Positions 31,644 to 38,222 of a DNA stretch of 38,222 nucleotides are shown piece after piece. The stretch comes from a virus. The first letter of the stretch is position 1. Every line of letters starts with the position of its first letter. Below the pieces are notes generated by a model. The model saw nothing but the letters and a program-made list of their open reading frames with translations, was not told where the DNA came from and made no database searches. The position numbers were made by a program, and so were the translations under genes. Location of the stretch: positions 1-38,222 of IMG/VR virus record IMGVR_UViG_3300047510_001854, one strand, 5' to 3'.

Positions 31644-33557
31644 TTACTTTACAGCAGAATGGTAAAAAATGGCCGCAGAATATTCCTCTAGCGCATATTC
31701 TTCCGCAGTATCTAGAATTTCTTGCATGGGCGAAAGCTTTTCAATATGATCCATGTCATTAAAACATTTTTGCAAATTAAAGACCCAATCTTTTCTGTTG
31801 CTCGATGCAACGATCTTCTTGCATAACTGAGTTACGCTTTCGTTCTGCTGGTCGTTTAATTTTTCTACCTTGAATCTTTCCGCTGCGAAAGATACTGCGG
31901 ATTTCATGAATGTATCAATCTCATATACCGTAGACTGAATATCTTTTCTTGAAGCTTTGGCAACTGCTGGTCTCCCAGCAGTGGAATTTGTAGGAGCGCC
32001 TGTTGGAGCGCCGACAAACTCCTCGATAACTGGAATGCCACCAACGATTGGATTGTAATGGCCCTTTTTGCGCTGTTCGAAAAGAGCGTCCTGCGCGGGC
32101 GCGAGTTCGTCCGCGCTTGGAAGTTTGCCAGTTCTAATAGATTCGATGCCTTGCTCTGGAGACAGAACTCCGATTTCGATCATTCTACTGATCGTTCTCA
32201 TATACTCTGTCTCATTCTTCAGATCGATCTCAGTAAACTTTGCAGTTGGATACGCACGGAAGCCGAGATCTTTGGAGATTCTTACTATCTCTGGTTGAAG
32301 AATGTCATTAAGAAATGCGTTGCGAGATTCTTTGAGTCTCTCCATGAAGAAACTGATTTTCGCATTTGCTCCATTATACTTTTCCTCTCCAAGCATAACA
32401 TTCATCAAGCCTTCTTTGATATCCCGATCTAATACTTTATATTTTTCCTCTCCGACAACCTTCTTAAGATCAGGAATAATAAATTCTGCTCTTGTAGTAT
32501 AGTCGGAAACAAGAACACGCCCAACGCTTTCATTCATGAAGAGGTTTTGCATGGCGGTCATGTTGGCGGGATTGATTCCGCCCTTGTCTGGGTCCGAACC
32601 CATTGTGATAAGCAGAATAACATTCTCCACGGTACGCGCAATAGCTTGATCAATTCTCTTTAATTCGATTTTAGCGTTTACGTCTTCTAAAACTGGATAG
32701 CAAAATGGAATAGCAAAAGGCTCATAATCCTGCTTTTTGTAAAAAGAGTAAGTCAAAAACTTTGGATCTAATTTAATCTTTAAGCCGTCTCTAAAGTATT
32801 GCTTGTTCTTGATTTTTTCTCTCGTATCTGGATCAAGACCGTTAAGAAGCTCAACATCTGCATCGTCTTTTGGATTTTTTAGTCTTTCCAACTCGTACTC
32901 AGAAAGAATTTTTTCGTATACAGCATCCGCAAAAGAGCTAGAGATGGTGGTTACGATCTCGTAAGGGTTGAGCAGAATATAGCGCAGGGGGACTTTGTTA
33001 TTCTTAATCCCATTCTCGCTAAAACCAGAAAGAAGCTTAAAATCTTCAGCGTTAAACTTACCATCTATTCTGTAATAAAAAATATTACCACTTCTGTAGT
33101 ACTCGCGGAAGTACTGGTCTTTCAGTTTCCAAAGCTTGATCTTTTCGAACCACTTGTAGAAGAACTCTCTGCTTCTTTCGGTGCCGCCTTCTAAATAAAT
33201 ATCAGTATTGGCGAACTCTGTTTGGATATCAATTGTATTTCTGACAATAGCGACATTAGCATACGCCTTCTGACACAGCATAATGGCATCTCTTACGTCA
33301 ATGCCATCTTTTGAATAATCGAAAGGCAGGAGTCCTTGACTAAGAACAGTATATCTGCCAGCTAAAACATCAGTGCCGTTTCTTGGAACTCTTGTATTGG
33401 TGCCCCCGCCAGAACTGGCTCTTGAGGCTTGAGAAATCTCTTTGTAAAATGGCTCGCCAATAAGTTTTGGCTCTGCGGTTGCATTGGAAAACTGAATTGG
33501 GGCTGAATCCTTCTTTCTGTTCCAATAATCAGATTTTTTATTGTATTGGCGCGGCAT
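31644..33557 (-). CDS. Portal protein
   Basis: A 637-aa protein with portal features: VRDAIMLCQKAYANVAIVRN and TIDIQTEFANTDIYLEGG in the N-terminal part, YREYYRSGNIFYYRIDGK-like segment, then AIPFCYPVLEDVNAKIELKR with IDQAIARTVENVILLITMGS, and NVMLGEEKYNGANAKISFFM with LKESRNAFLNDILQPEIVRI in the crown and stem-like helices. The C-terminal region has a Pro/Gly/Thr-rich linker (VGAPTGAPTNSTAG) and a helical tail ending in FYHSAVK. It lies between the large terminase and the protease, the usual portal position. It forms the dodecameric DNA entry ring of the head. A TGTAAT box lies 20 bases before the ATG. Confidence 0.85.
   Translation of the reverse strand: MPRQYNKKSDYWNRKKDSAPIQFSNATAEPKLIGEPFYKEISQASRASSGGGTNTRVPRNGTDVLAGRYTVLSQGLLPFDYSKDGIDVRDAIMLCQKAYANVAIVRNTIDIQTEFANTDIYLEGGTERSREFFYKWFEKIKLWKLKDQYFREYYRSGNIFYYRIDGKFNAEDFKLLSGFSENGIKNNKVPLRYILLNPYEIVTTISSSFADAVYEKILSEYELERLKNPKDDADVELLNGLDPDTREKIKNKQYFRDGLKIKLDPKFLTYSFYKKQDYEPFAIPFCYPVLEDVNAKIELKRIDQAIARTVENVILLITMGSDPDKGGINPANMTAMQNLFMNESVGRVLVSDYTTRAEFIIPDLKKVVGEEKYKVLDRDIKEGLMNVMLGEEKYNGANAKISFFMERLKESRNAFLNDILQPEIVRISKDLGFRAYPTAKFTEIDLKNETEYMRTISRMIEIGVLSPEQGIESIRTGKLPSADELAPAQDALFEQRKKGHYNPIVGGIPVIEEFVGAPTGAPTNSTAGRPAVAKASRKDIQSTVYEIDTFMKSAVSFAAERFKVEKLNDQQNESVTQLCKKIVASSNRKDWVFNLQKCFNDMDHIEKLSPMQEILDTAEEYALEEYSAAIFYHSAVK
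31648..31653 (-). promoter_or_regulatory. TGTAAA box before the protease gene, inside the portal 3' end
   Basis: GCTGTAAAGTAACCT covers the last codons of the portal gene and its stop, and ends at the protease ATG, 13 bases from the box. Because it overlaps codons it could be coincidental, but the sequence and spacing match the box at 4961. Confidence 0.3.
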
Positions 33558-33572
33558 CTTTTATATTAAAGA

Positions 33573-33577
33573 TTACA
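33573..33577 (-). promoter_or_regulatory. TGTAAT (near-match) box upstream of the portal
   Basis: TTTGGTGTAATCTTTAATATAAAAG lies in the 54-base gap after the terminase stop; a near match to the TGTAAA box at 20 bases before the portal ATG. Weaker evidence than the exact matches. Confidence 0.2.
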
Positions 33578-33611
33578 CCAAAAGTATCAAAAGTAACTTA
33601 AAAGTACTTTC

Positions 33612-35480
33612 TTATCGAGCGAAAAATGGGGTAAAAGTACTTTGAACGGATTCTGCCTTAGCTTCCATCATATCAAAATATATTTTTGTCATCCAGTTGC
33701 CTAAAACTAGGCAAGAGTAAGAGTCTTTTCTTGTTTTCTCTGCGCCGCTCTGTTTTTTAAGCTCAACAGGCAAGTCAAAGCTTTGGTGTCCGTTTGCTGT
33801 TGTTGTGGGCATAATCAAAGAGCATTGCGCCTTAACTAGTTCGATAAGATCAGCTTGGTGATCCACAAAATCCACCATCTTTGCCTCTACTCCCTGATTA
33901 TCTTCTTGATCTCTAAAGAATTTTAAGTTTTTGATTGGTATAGACTTTGACTTTTGAGCCGTAAAGTCATTATCAATAGCTTCGGCAGCAAAAAGAATTT
34001 TTCTATGGTCAAAATTAGATTGCAGCAACTCGTTTGCGTATCTTATCCAACTGCTAGTAGGAACTCTTAAGTAACAAATTTTATTTGTGCTTTTATTATA
34101 GGCTCCCCTAGCTTTTCTCATTTCATCTTGATAAGTTTCGGGTGAGTCAAAATCGCCTTCAAACATTTTTATGTTTAGCTTTGCTTCTTTAAACAAATCG
34201 CTTTCATTAGCTGCGTTTATAAATTGCAATCCGCCGTTATAGTCACCGCACATAGCAACAATATTGAAATTTGTCATCAAGTAATGCAAGTATTCAATAT
34301 GCTTTCTGAGATTAGTTCCAGAAACGGCATAGTTGTGAACTAGAATCCCTCTTCTAGATGCTTTGTCTAGCTTAATTAAGTTCATGGCAAAATCGTCAGA
34401 CGAATCTGTTTCTGCCCAAGACGGGTCAAAGCTTAAAATATACTCGGCGTTCTTTTCTCCTGCGAGTTCGATAGACTGCCCTTCGCCAGCTTTGATTGTG
34501 CATTCATGCATCTTGCTAAGTTTAAAATAACCAGAAGAGTCATCGACAAATTGAGATCCAAACTCTCGCCTAAACTGCGATTCCGACATTGTTGATTTTG
34601 CTTGGGTCAACAAACTTTCATCGTATAGCCCATGAGGCGCAATATCATAAGAAAAGTGAAGGATCGCTCTTGTTGCGCCGCCCTTTCCATCCTTTTCTGG
34701 AGAAAGAATCAGATTATCGTACTGCTTATAAAGCTTGTACATGTATTCAAACTGATAAGAAGCGGAAGACAAAACAATAATTTTGTTATTAGGCCACTTG
34801 AACCTATCTTCTTCTGTCATTTCTCCGCGCTTAATAAGCTCGGTCTCCAAATCATAAACTTGTTTTCTTTCTGTTGGGTTCTGCACAACAGACAAGAATG
34901 GAATAATAACTTCGTTAAAGATTCTTTCTGGCATCAGCAAAAATTCGTCGATCATCATTCGGTGAAAGCGAAAACCACGAAGCTTTTCACCATCGCCAAG
35001 AGGCAAGCAAGTGATCTTGCTGCGTCCAATTTCCATTGTCCATTCGTCAGAGCTTTTTGTTACTTTAGTAATGCATTGTTTTAAAAAAACCGCCTGTGGT
35101 TTCTCTGCGATTTCCTCAATTTTTTTAAATATCATTTTTGCTTGGCGAAAGGTTTTACTTACGATGCCAACGTGAACGCCTTGATTCAGTATTGCATCAA
35201 GCGATGCGAAAACTGCACAAGTAAAACTCTTGGACAACCCACGACTCCAGACCATCATAGAATAGTCTGTTTCAAACATTGTTTTGATTGCTAAATGCTG
35301 AAAAGGGAAAAGCTTAACGCCGCAAATCATCTCGGATGAAAATGAAATATTGGCGCGGAGAAACTTATAGAGAAGAATTTTAGCTTCTCTCTCTTCTAAA
35401 AATCCCTTCTTTGATAGGATTTCTTCGTTTACTTTGCGAAACTGTGCTTTTCTTTTTTGATTTCCTTCGATCCAAGCCAT
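33612..35480 (-). CDS. terL: Terminase large subunit
   Basis: A 622-aa packaging motor from the ATG at 35480, chosen because AAGGA sits six bases upstream; a longer frame from 35522 runs deeper into the previous gene. It has an atypical Walker A-like SRGLSKS (79-85) following an MMVW strand, a Walker B MMIDEF (175-180), and a coupling motif region VLSSASYQFEYMYKLY. The nuclease part begins with AEYILSFDPSWAETDSSDDF, followed by VAMCGDYNGG and VDFVDHQADLIE, containing the acidic residues expected for an RNase H-like nuclease. The protein uses ATP to push DNA through the portal and cuts concatemers. It overlaps the ERCC4 gene by 52 bases. Confidence 0.9.
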   Translation of the reverse strand: MAWIEGNQKRKAQFRKVNEEILSKKGFLEEREAKILLYKFLRANISFSSEMICGVKLFPFQHLAIKTMFETDYSMMVWSRGLSKSFTCAVFASLDAILNQGVHVGIVSKTFRQAKMIFKKIEEIAEKPQAVFLKQCITKVTKSSDEWTMEIGRSKITCLPLGDGEKLRGFRFHRMMIDEFLLMPERIFNEVIIPFLSVVQNPTERKQVYDLETELIKRGEMTEEDRFKWPNNKIIVLSSASYQFEYMYKLYKQYDNLILSPEKDGKGGATRAILHFSYDIAPHGLYDESLLTQAKSTMSESQFRREFGSQFVDDSSGYFKLSKMHECTIKAGEGQSIELAGEKNAEYILSFDPSWAETDSSDDFAMNLIKLDKASRRGILVHNYAVSGTNLRKHIEYLHYLMTNFNIVAMCGDYNGGLQFINAANESDLFKEAKLNIKMFEGDFDSPETYQDEMRKARGAYNKSTNKICYLRVPTSSWIRYANELLQSNFDHRKILFAAEAIDNDFTAQKSKSIPIKNLKFFRDQEDNQGVEAKMVDFVDHQADLIELVKAQCSLIMPTTTANGHQSFDLPVELKKQSGAEKTRKDSYSCLVLGNWMTKIYFDMMEAKAESVQSTFTPFFAR

Positions 35481-36397
35481 GATTGATCCTTGTCTAAAAA
35501 ATATTGCATGTCTACGTCCCAAAGAACGCTGCCCATCGCAACTAATTTAGGAATTAAAATTTCGCTATTTCCTCTATTACCAGAAAACACAAATTGGCAA
35601 TAACCTGCAAACTCATGTTGCAGCAACCTCATATTATGATAAATAAACTTAAGATTAGCTTTATGAGGAGTAAAGTCGTTGTTGTTTTTTATGCGCTCAA
35701 GAGAAGACTCAACAACAACATACAGGTAAGATTCCATTTCTTTGCACCTTTGTATTTCGCGCCTAAACCTTTCTAAGTTTTCGCCAACAAGAGTGCCTTT
35801 AAAATCAGACTCTGACTTTCGGTCTACGAAAGTTTTTGTATAATGCGCCCCACTTGCCGTATAGTCTCCAAAATCTAACTTAACATTTCTTTGATTTTTG
35901 AATGCTAAAGGCTGCTGCTCTCTTGTATCTACAAAAATATTGACTTCAGAAAAATCTTCGTAGAATTTTTTAGGCAAGCTTCTTCCAAACATTGGATTTA
36001 CTCCAATCTCATCGCAAACCTTAGAATACGAACCAAAATGCTTCTTGTATATATCAATTGAAGGCATATCGCTAGTCTCAAGCTCCAAATGAAACGGAGC
36101 ATAGCTTAACTCTTTATTCTTAACTCTATTCGCAAGCATTTTTTTGACATACTCTTTAACAATTTCTGGTGATTCTATTTCGCACCATCTTAAAAGCTGC
36201 TCTCTATTATCAAAATCTTTATCAAAATAAGACTCCTTGTCTTTGAAGGCTAAAAGAGTCCCAGTTAAAAGATTTTTCTTAGGGTGATGCTTTCTGTAAT
36301 AGTCTCCAAGTGAGAACTTGTGCTTCTTGATGTGGGTGTGCAAAGCCCGTTCGCTTTTGAAGATGTTATTACATTCTAGGCACTTAGACTGCATCAT
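35429..36397 (-). CDS. C2H2 zinc-finger ERCC4-type nuclease
   Basis: A 322-aa protein with two recognisable parts. Residues 6-26 form a classical C2H2 zinc finger (Cys6, Cys9, His22, His26). Residues about 152-290 form an ERCC4/XPF-type nuclease: FVDTREQ (155-161), LDFGDY (174-179) and VDRKSESDF (191-199), then FRREIQRCKE and YLYVVVE. The canonical ERKxxxD is here DRKSESD, an Asp in place of Glu. XPF-type nucleases cut branched or flapped DNA; a phage version next to terminase could resolve or trim DNA before packaging, as T4 endonuclease VII does. That role is inferred from position. The middle (40-150) is of unknown fold. Confidence 0.8.
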   Translation of the reverse strand: MMQSKCLECNNIFKSERALHTHIKKHKFSLGDYYRKHHPKKNLLTGTLLAFKDKESYFDKDFDNREQLLRWCEIESPEIVKEYVKKMLANRVKNKELSYAPFHLELETSDMPSIDIYKKHFGSYSKVCDEIGVNPMFGRSLPKKFYEDFSEVNIFVDTREQQPLAFKNQRNVKLDFGDYTASGAHYTKTFVDRKSESDFKGTLVGENLERFRREIQRCKEMESYLYVVVESSLERIKNNNDFTPHKANLKFIYHNMRLLQHEFAGYCQFVFSGNRGNSEILIPKLVAMGSVLWDVDMQYFLDKDQSWLGSKEIKKEKHSFAK

Positions 36398-37454
36398 TTA
36401 ATGATATTCCCATGATGCGAGCTTTCCATTCCACCATAGATTCCATCTTTTGTGCCTCGTCCATAACCAGCGACTTTTGCATTTCGGCAATTTTAATCAT
36501 GTTTGCCCGCTCTTCCTCGTCTTGAAATAATTGAACAATAGAAAGAATTGATGCATTCTCTCTTTGTCTGGACGAAATTCTCTCGCGCCTGTCGCCTTGC
36601 AGCTTTTTGATCAAACTTTCTACGCGGCCTTCGCACTGGTGATACTCGCTACTCTTAGCTTTGATAATTTCAGCTAAACGAATACTCATCTCGTTCTGTT
36701 CCTGAGTCTCTTCGAACATCTTGTTGAGCTTATCCAAGTGTCTGGACGTAGTTTCAAGATTAATAATTTCTTTACAAACGTTCATATACAAGTTGACCTC
36801 GTCAGCGGTGAGATCTGGCTTATCCCAAGTCATTCTAATGAACTCTTGCTCAAAAATATTGCGATCTTCGTGAGAAGTGTAGCAGTTTATAATCTTCTGA
36901 AATCTAGAGTTCGCCAAATTGATAGACAGCTTGTCCATGCATACTTTGTGATGCCTTGTTAGCCGTTCCTTATCCAGCTTCTCGCCAGTTGCGTCATTAA
37001 TCTTATTGATAATACGCTCTGCTGAACGGGGGACTTGATATCTTACAAAAGCCGCATTGTCCGATTCCGAGTTATTTTCGCAGCCAGAGATTTTAATATA
37101 GTTGCTAACCGTTCTGTGCTCAGACCCCATTGCCGCAATTGACTTTCCGGGGTAAAGAAGTTCTGCGATTTTTAGCGAAGACACCCCGTCTCTAGCTTGA
37201 TCCTCTATAAACTCCTGCTGCTGCTTGGTAAGAGGCAAGTCTCCAACTTTTTCATACTTAGATGTCTTATATTCAATTTTATTTGAGCCCAAGAATGATC
37301 TTATCGCAACTCCTTGCTTAGTTCTACCATCCAAGCTCTCATCATTAAAAAATTTGCGCGTAATAGTATTTAAATCAGGGAATTGCTGGGCAAGTTCCTT
37401 GATTTTTTGGCCCTCTTCTTCTGTGAATGTTATTTGATTTTTATTGGTAGCCAC
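36384..37454 (-). CDS. Putative terminase small subunit / DNA-binding protein
   Basis: A 356-aa protein with N-terminal helix-turn-helix-like segments (LAQQFPDLNTITRKFFNDES and ARDGVSSLKIAELLYPGKSI), suggesting paired DNA-binding modules. The C-terminal half is charged and helical, with EDEERANMIKIAEMQKSL-like coiled-coil sequence and a DRRERISSRQRENASIL stretch. Small terminase subunits have an N-terminal DNA-binding domain and oligomerisation helices and usually precede the large subunit, so this is the best candidate here. It is longer than usual small terminases. The ERCC4 nuclease gene lies between it and the large subunit. A general DNA-binding regulator is an alternative. Confidence 0.55.
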   Translation of the reverse strand: MATNKNQITFTEEEGQKIKELAQQFPDLNTITRKFFNDESLDGRTKQGVAIRSFLGSNKIEYKTSKYEKVGDLPLTKQQQEFIEDQARDGVSSLKIAELLYPGKSIAAMGSEHRTVSNYIKISGCENNSESDNAAFVRYQVPRSAERIINKINDATGEKLDKERLTRHHKVCMDKLSINLANSRFQKIINCYTSHEDRNIFEQEFIRMTWDKPDLTADEVNLYMNVCKEIINLETTSRHLDKLNKMFEETQEQNEMSIRLAEIIKAKSSEYHQCEGRVESLIKKLQGDRRERISSRQRENASILSIVQLFQDEEERANMIKIAEMQKSLVMDEAQKMESMVEWKARIMGISLNDAV

Positions 37455-38154
37455 CTAAAATATCCTCGCTTTGTAATATCTTGACTGCTACTGCCCGAAA
37501 TAGCTTTTTAAGATTTTTGATTTGTTTATATCCTGCCTTTTTACCCTTTTCGTTTGTTTTGTAGCCCATTTCTGCCGCGACTTTTTCCTCATCAGCACCA
37601 TCGATATATAATCTAGAGTACACTTTATATTGCTTAGGCGCTAAACGATGCTTCATTTCTTCGTGCAACTTTTGTGCGCTACCAAGAACATCAAAGTTCA
37701 AATCTCGCATACCCTGAACTGTTTCAGAATGGTTTTCTGTAGAGACGGCAAGTTTTACATCGTAGGCGCTTTTCTTTGTCTTTTCCCACTTTGAATACAA
37801 GGGGCACTCGGAGCACTGAAGGCCACTGGGAGTTATAGAACAAGCTGGCGGCTCATTACCTTGATTGTATTTGCACGCCAAACAAGGGCGCACATAGTTC
37901 GAATAATTATTCCGCAGTAAATTTTTGATTTGATTGACCGTTATTCTTGAGATCCAAGGCTCAAGGGGGCGGTCTTGCTTCCACATCTTCCATTTTTTGG
38001 AAATATGAAAACGAATAATCTGGGCGACATCATCATAATCCATCCAAGCAATTGCTTTTAATTGCCAGATGTACCTGTGCTTTTCGATTATTCTGTCTAT
38101 TACGTCTTGCTTGTCTTCGTATCTAATCTTGCGCCTCAGTTTTCGTTTTTCCAT
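37441..38154 (-). CDS. Phage-encoded ECF-like sigma factor with Cys-rich insert
   Basis: A 237-aa protein. Residues about 40-82 fit sigma region 2: DYDDVAQIIRFHISKKWKMW, then QDRPLEPWISRITVNQIKNL with LRNN after it, the pattern of ECF-type factors. Residues about 172-230 fit region 4, a helix-turn-helix (LAPKQYKVYSRLYIDGADEE, VAAEMGYK, then KQIKNLKKLFRA). Between them lie five cysteines (91, 94, 105, 114 and 117) in C-x2-C...C...C-x2-C arrangement, suggesting zinc binding. It precedes the packaging genes and overlaps the next gene by 14 bases. T4 uses a small phage sigma (gp55) for late genes; a similar role is proposed. No Shine-Dalgarno is evident before its ATG. Confidence 0.7.
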   Translation of the reverse strand: MEKRKLRRKIRYEDKQDVIDRIIEKHRYIWQLKAIAWMDYDDVAQIIRFHISKKWKMWKQDRPLEPWISRITVNQIKNLLRNNYSNYVRPCLACKYNQGNEPPACSITPSGLQCSECPLYSKWEKTKKSAYDVKLAVSTENHSETVQGMRDLNFDVLGSAQKLHEEMKHRLAPKQYKVYSRLYIDGADEEKVAAEMGYKTNEKGKKAGYKQIKNLKKLFRAVAVKILQSEDILGGYQ

Positions 38155-38222
38155 ATTTAGTGGGTGACAAGCTTTCTATCCCACTTACTCTTTTAGACGC
38201 AAATTTCTTGACTGAGGCATTC
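38123..38222 (-). CDS. C-terminal end of an unidentified upstream gene (starts beyond the window)
   Basis: An open frame enters from the right edge (first full codon at 38221) and stops at a TAG at 38123-38125. The visible 32 residues are NASVKKFASKRVSGIESLSP followed by a basic ending with EAQD. It overlaps the start of the sigma-like gene by 32 bases. It may be the tail of a real gene; too little is visible for any function. Confidence 0.4.
   Translation of the reverse strand, partial: NASVKKFASKRVSGIESLSPTKYGKTKTEAQD

Noticed and set aside
35481-35522. Longer large-terminase N-terminus
   Set aside because: The added residues encode no conserved feature, and 35480 has a good AAGGA. The extension would deepen the overlap with the nuclease gene.

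Overview
This window looks like the virion-morphogenesis region of an AT-rich, tailed dsDNA phage (Caudoviricetes), possibly with a large genome. The host cannot be read from the sequence. The order sigma-like factor, terminase subunits, portal, protease/scaffold, decoration, HK97-fold major capsid, adaptors, fibres, tail tube, tail chaperones and tape measure is a phage late module. Several fibre-region proteins resemble, from memory, families common in phages from aquatic samples: the glycine-rich 'VAGGGGGG' protein, the LamG-like 'GLVLCLDAAN' proteins, and small proteins beginning MAHYAF and MSHHFENREY. No tRNA, rRNA, CRISPR, IS element, replication gene or lysis gene was recognised.

Layout, right to left because most genes are on the minus strand. 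38222-35429: end of an unknown gene, an ECF-like sigma factor carrying a cysteine cluster, a putative small terminase, and a zinc-finger plus ERCC4 nuclease. 35480-28228: large terminase, portal, prohead protease fused to a coiled-coil scaffold (with a probable nested scaffold start), decoration-like protein and major capsid protein, closed by a strong terminator. 28132-26840: three small adaptor or baseplate-type proteins. 26838-10310: a roughly 16.5-kb receptor-binding and fibre array containing a 1570-aa proline-free collagen-like protein, a glycine-rich adhesin, paralogous LamG-like proteins, short accessory ORFs and a 1081-aa RCC1-type protein with 21 countable repeats. 10259-8125: a GT8-GT9 fusion glycosyltransferase overlapping a methyltransferase.

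One block (4974-8076) is on the plus strand and encodes three connector or tail-completion proteins and the tail tube. It starts at a divergent intergenic region (4921-4973) and ends at a bidirectional terminator (about 8098-8123). Left of it, on the minus strand, are a 98-aa protein, two overlapping ORFs in the position of tail assembly chaperones, and a tape measure protein running off the left edge. That protein carries a P-loop domain strung between repeated (G-Y-)I-P-N-F motifs.

The most interesting candidates for new biology are: (i) the beads-on-a-string C-terminal half of the tape measure with an embedded Walker A domain; (ii) a recurrent TGTAAA box in front of late genes, including one in front of an internal ATG in the protease-scaffold gene, together with a phage-encoded sigma-like factor that could read it; (iii) the zinc-finger ERCC4 nuclease between the terminase genes; and (iv) a Thr/Ser-rich collagen-like fibre array in the same genome segment as a two-domain glycosyltransferase. 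All functions are inferred from reading the sequence; no database search was run.
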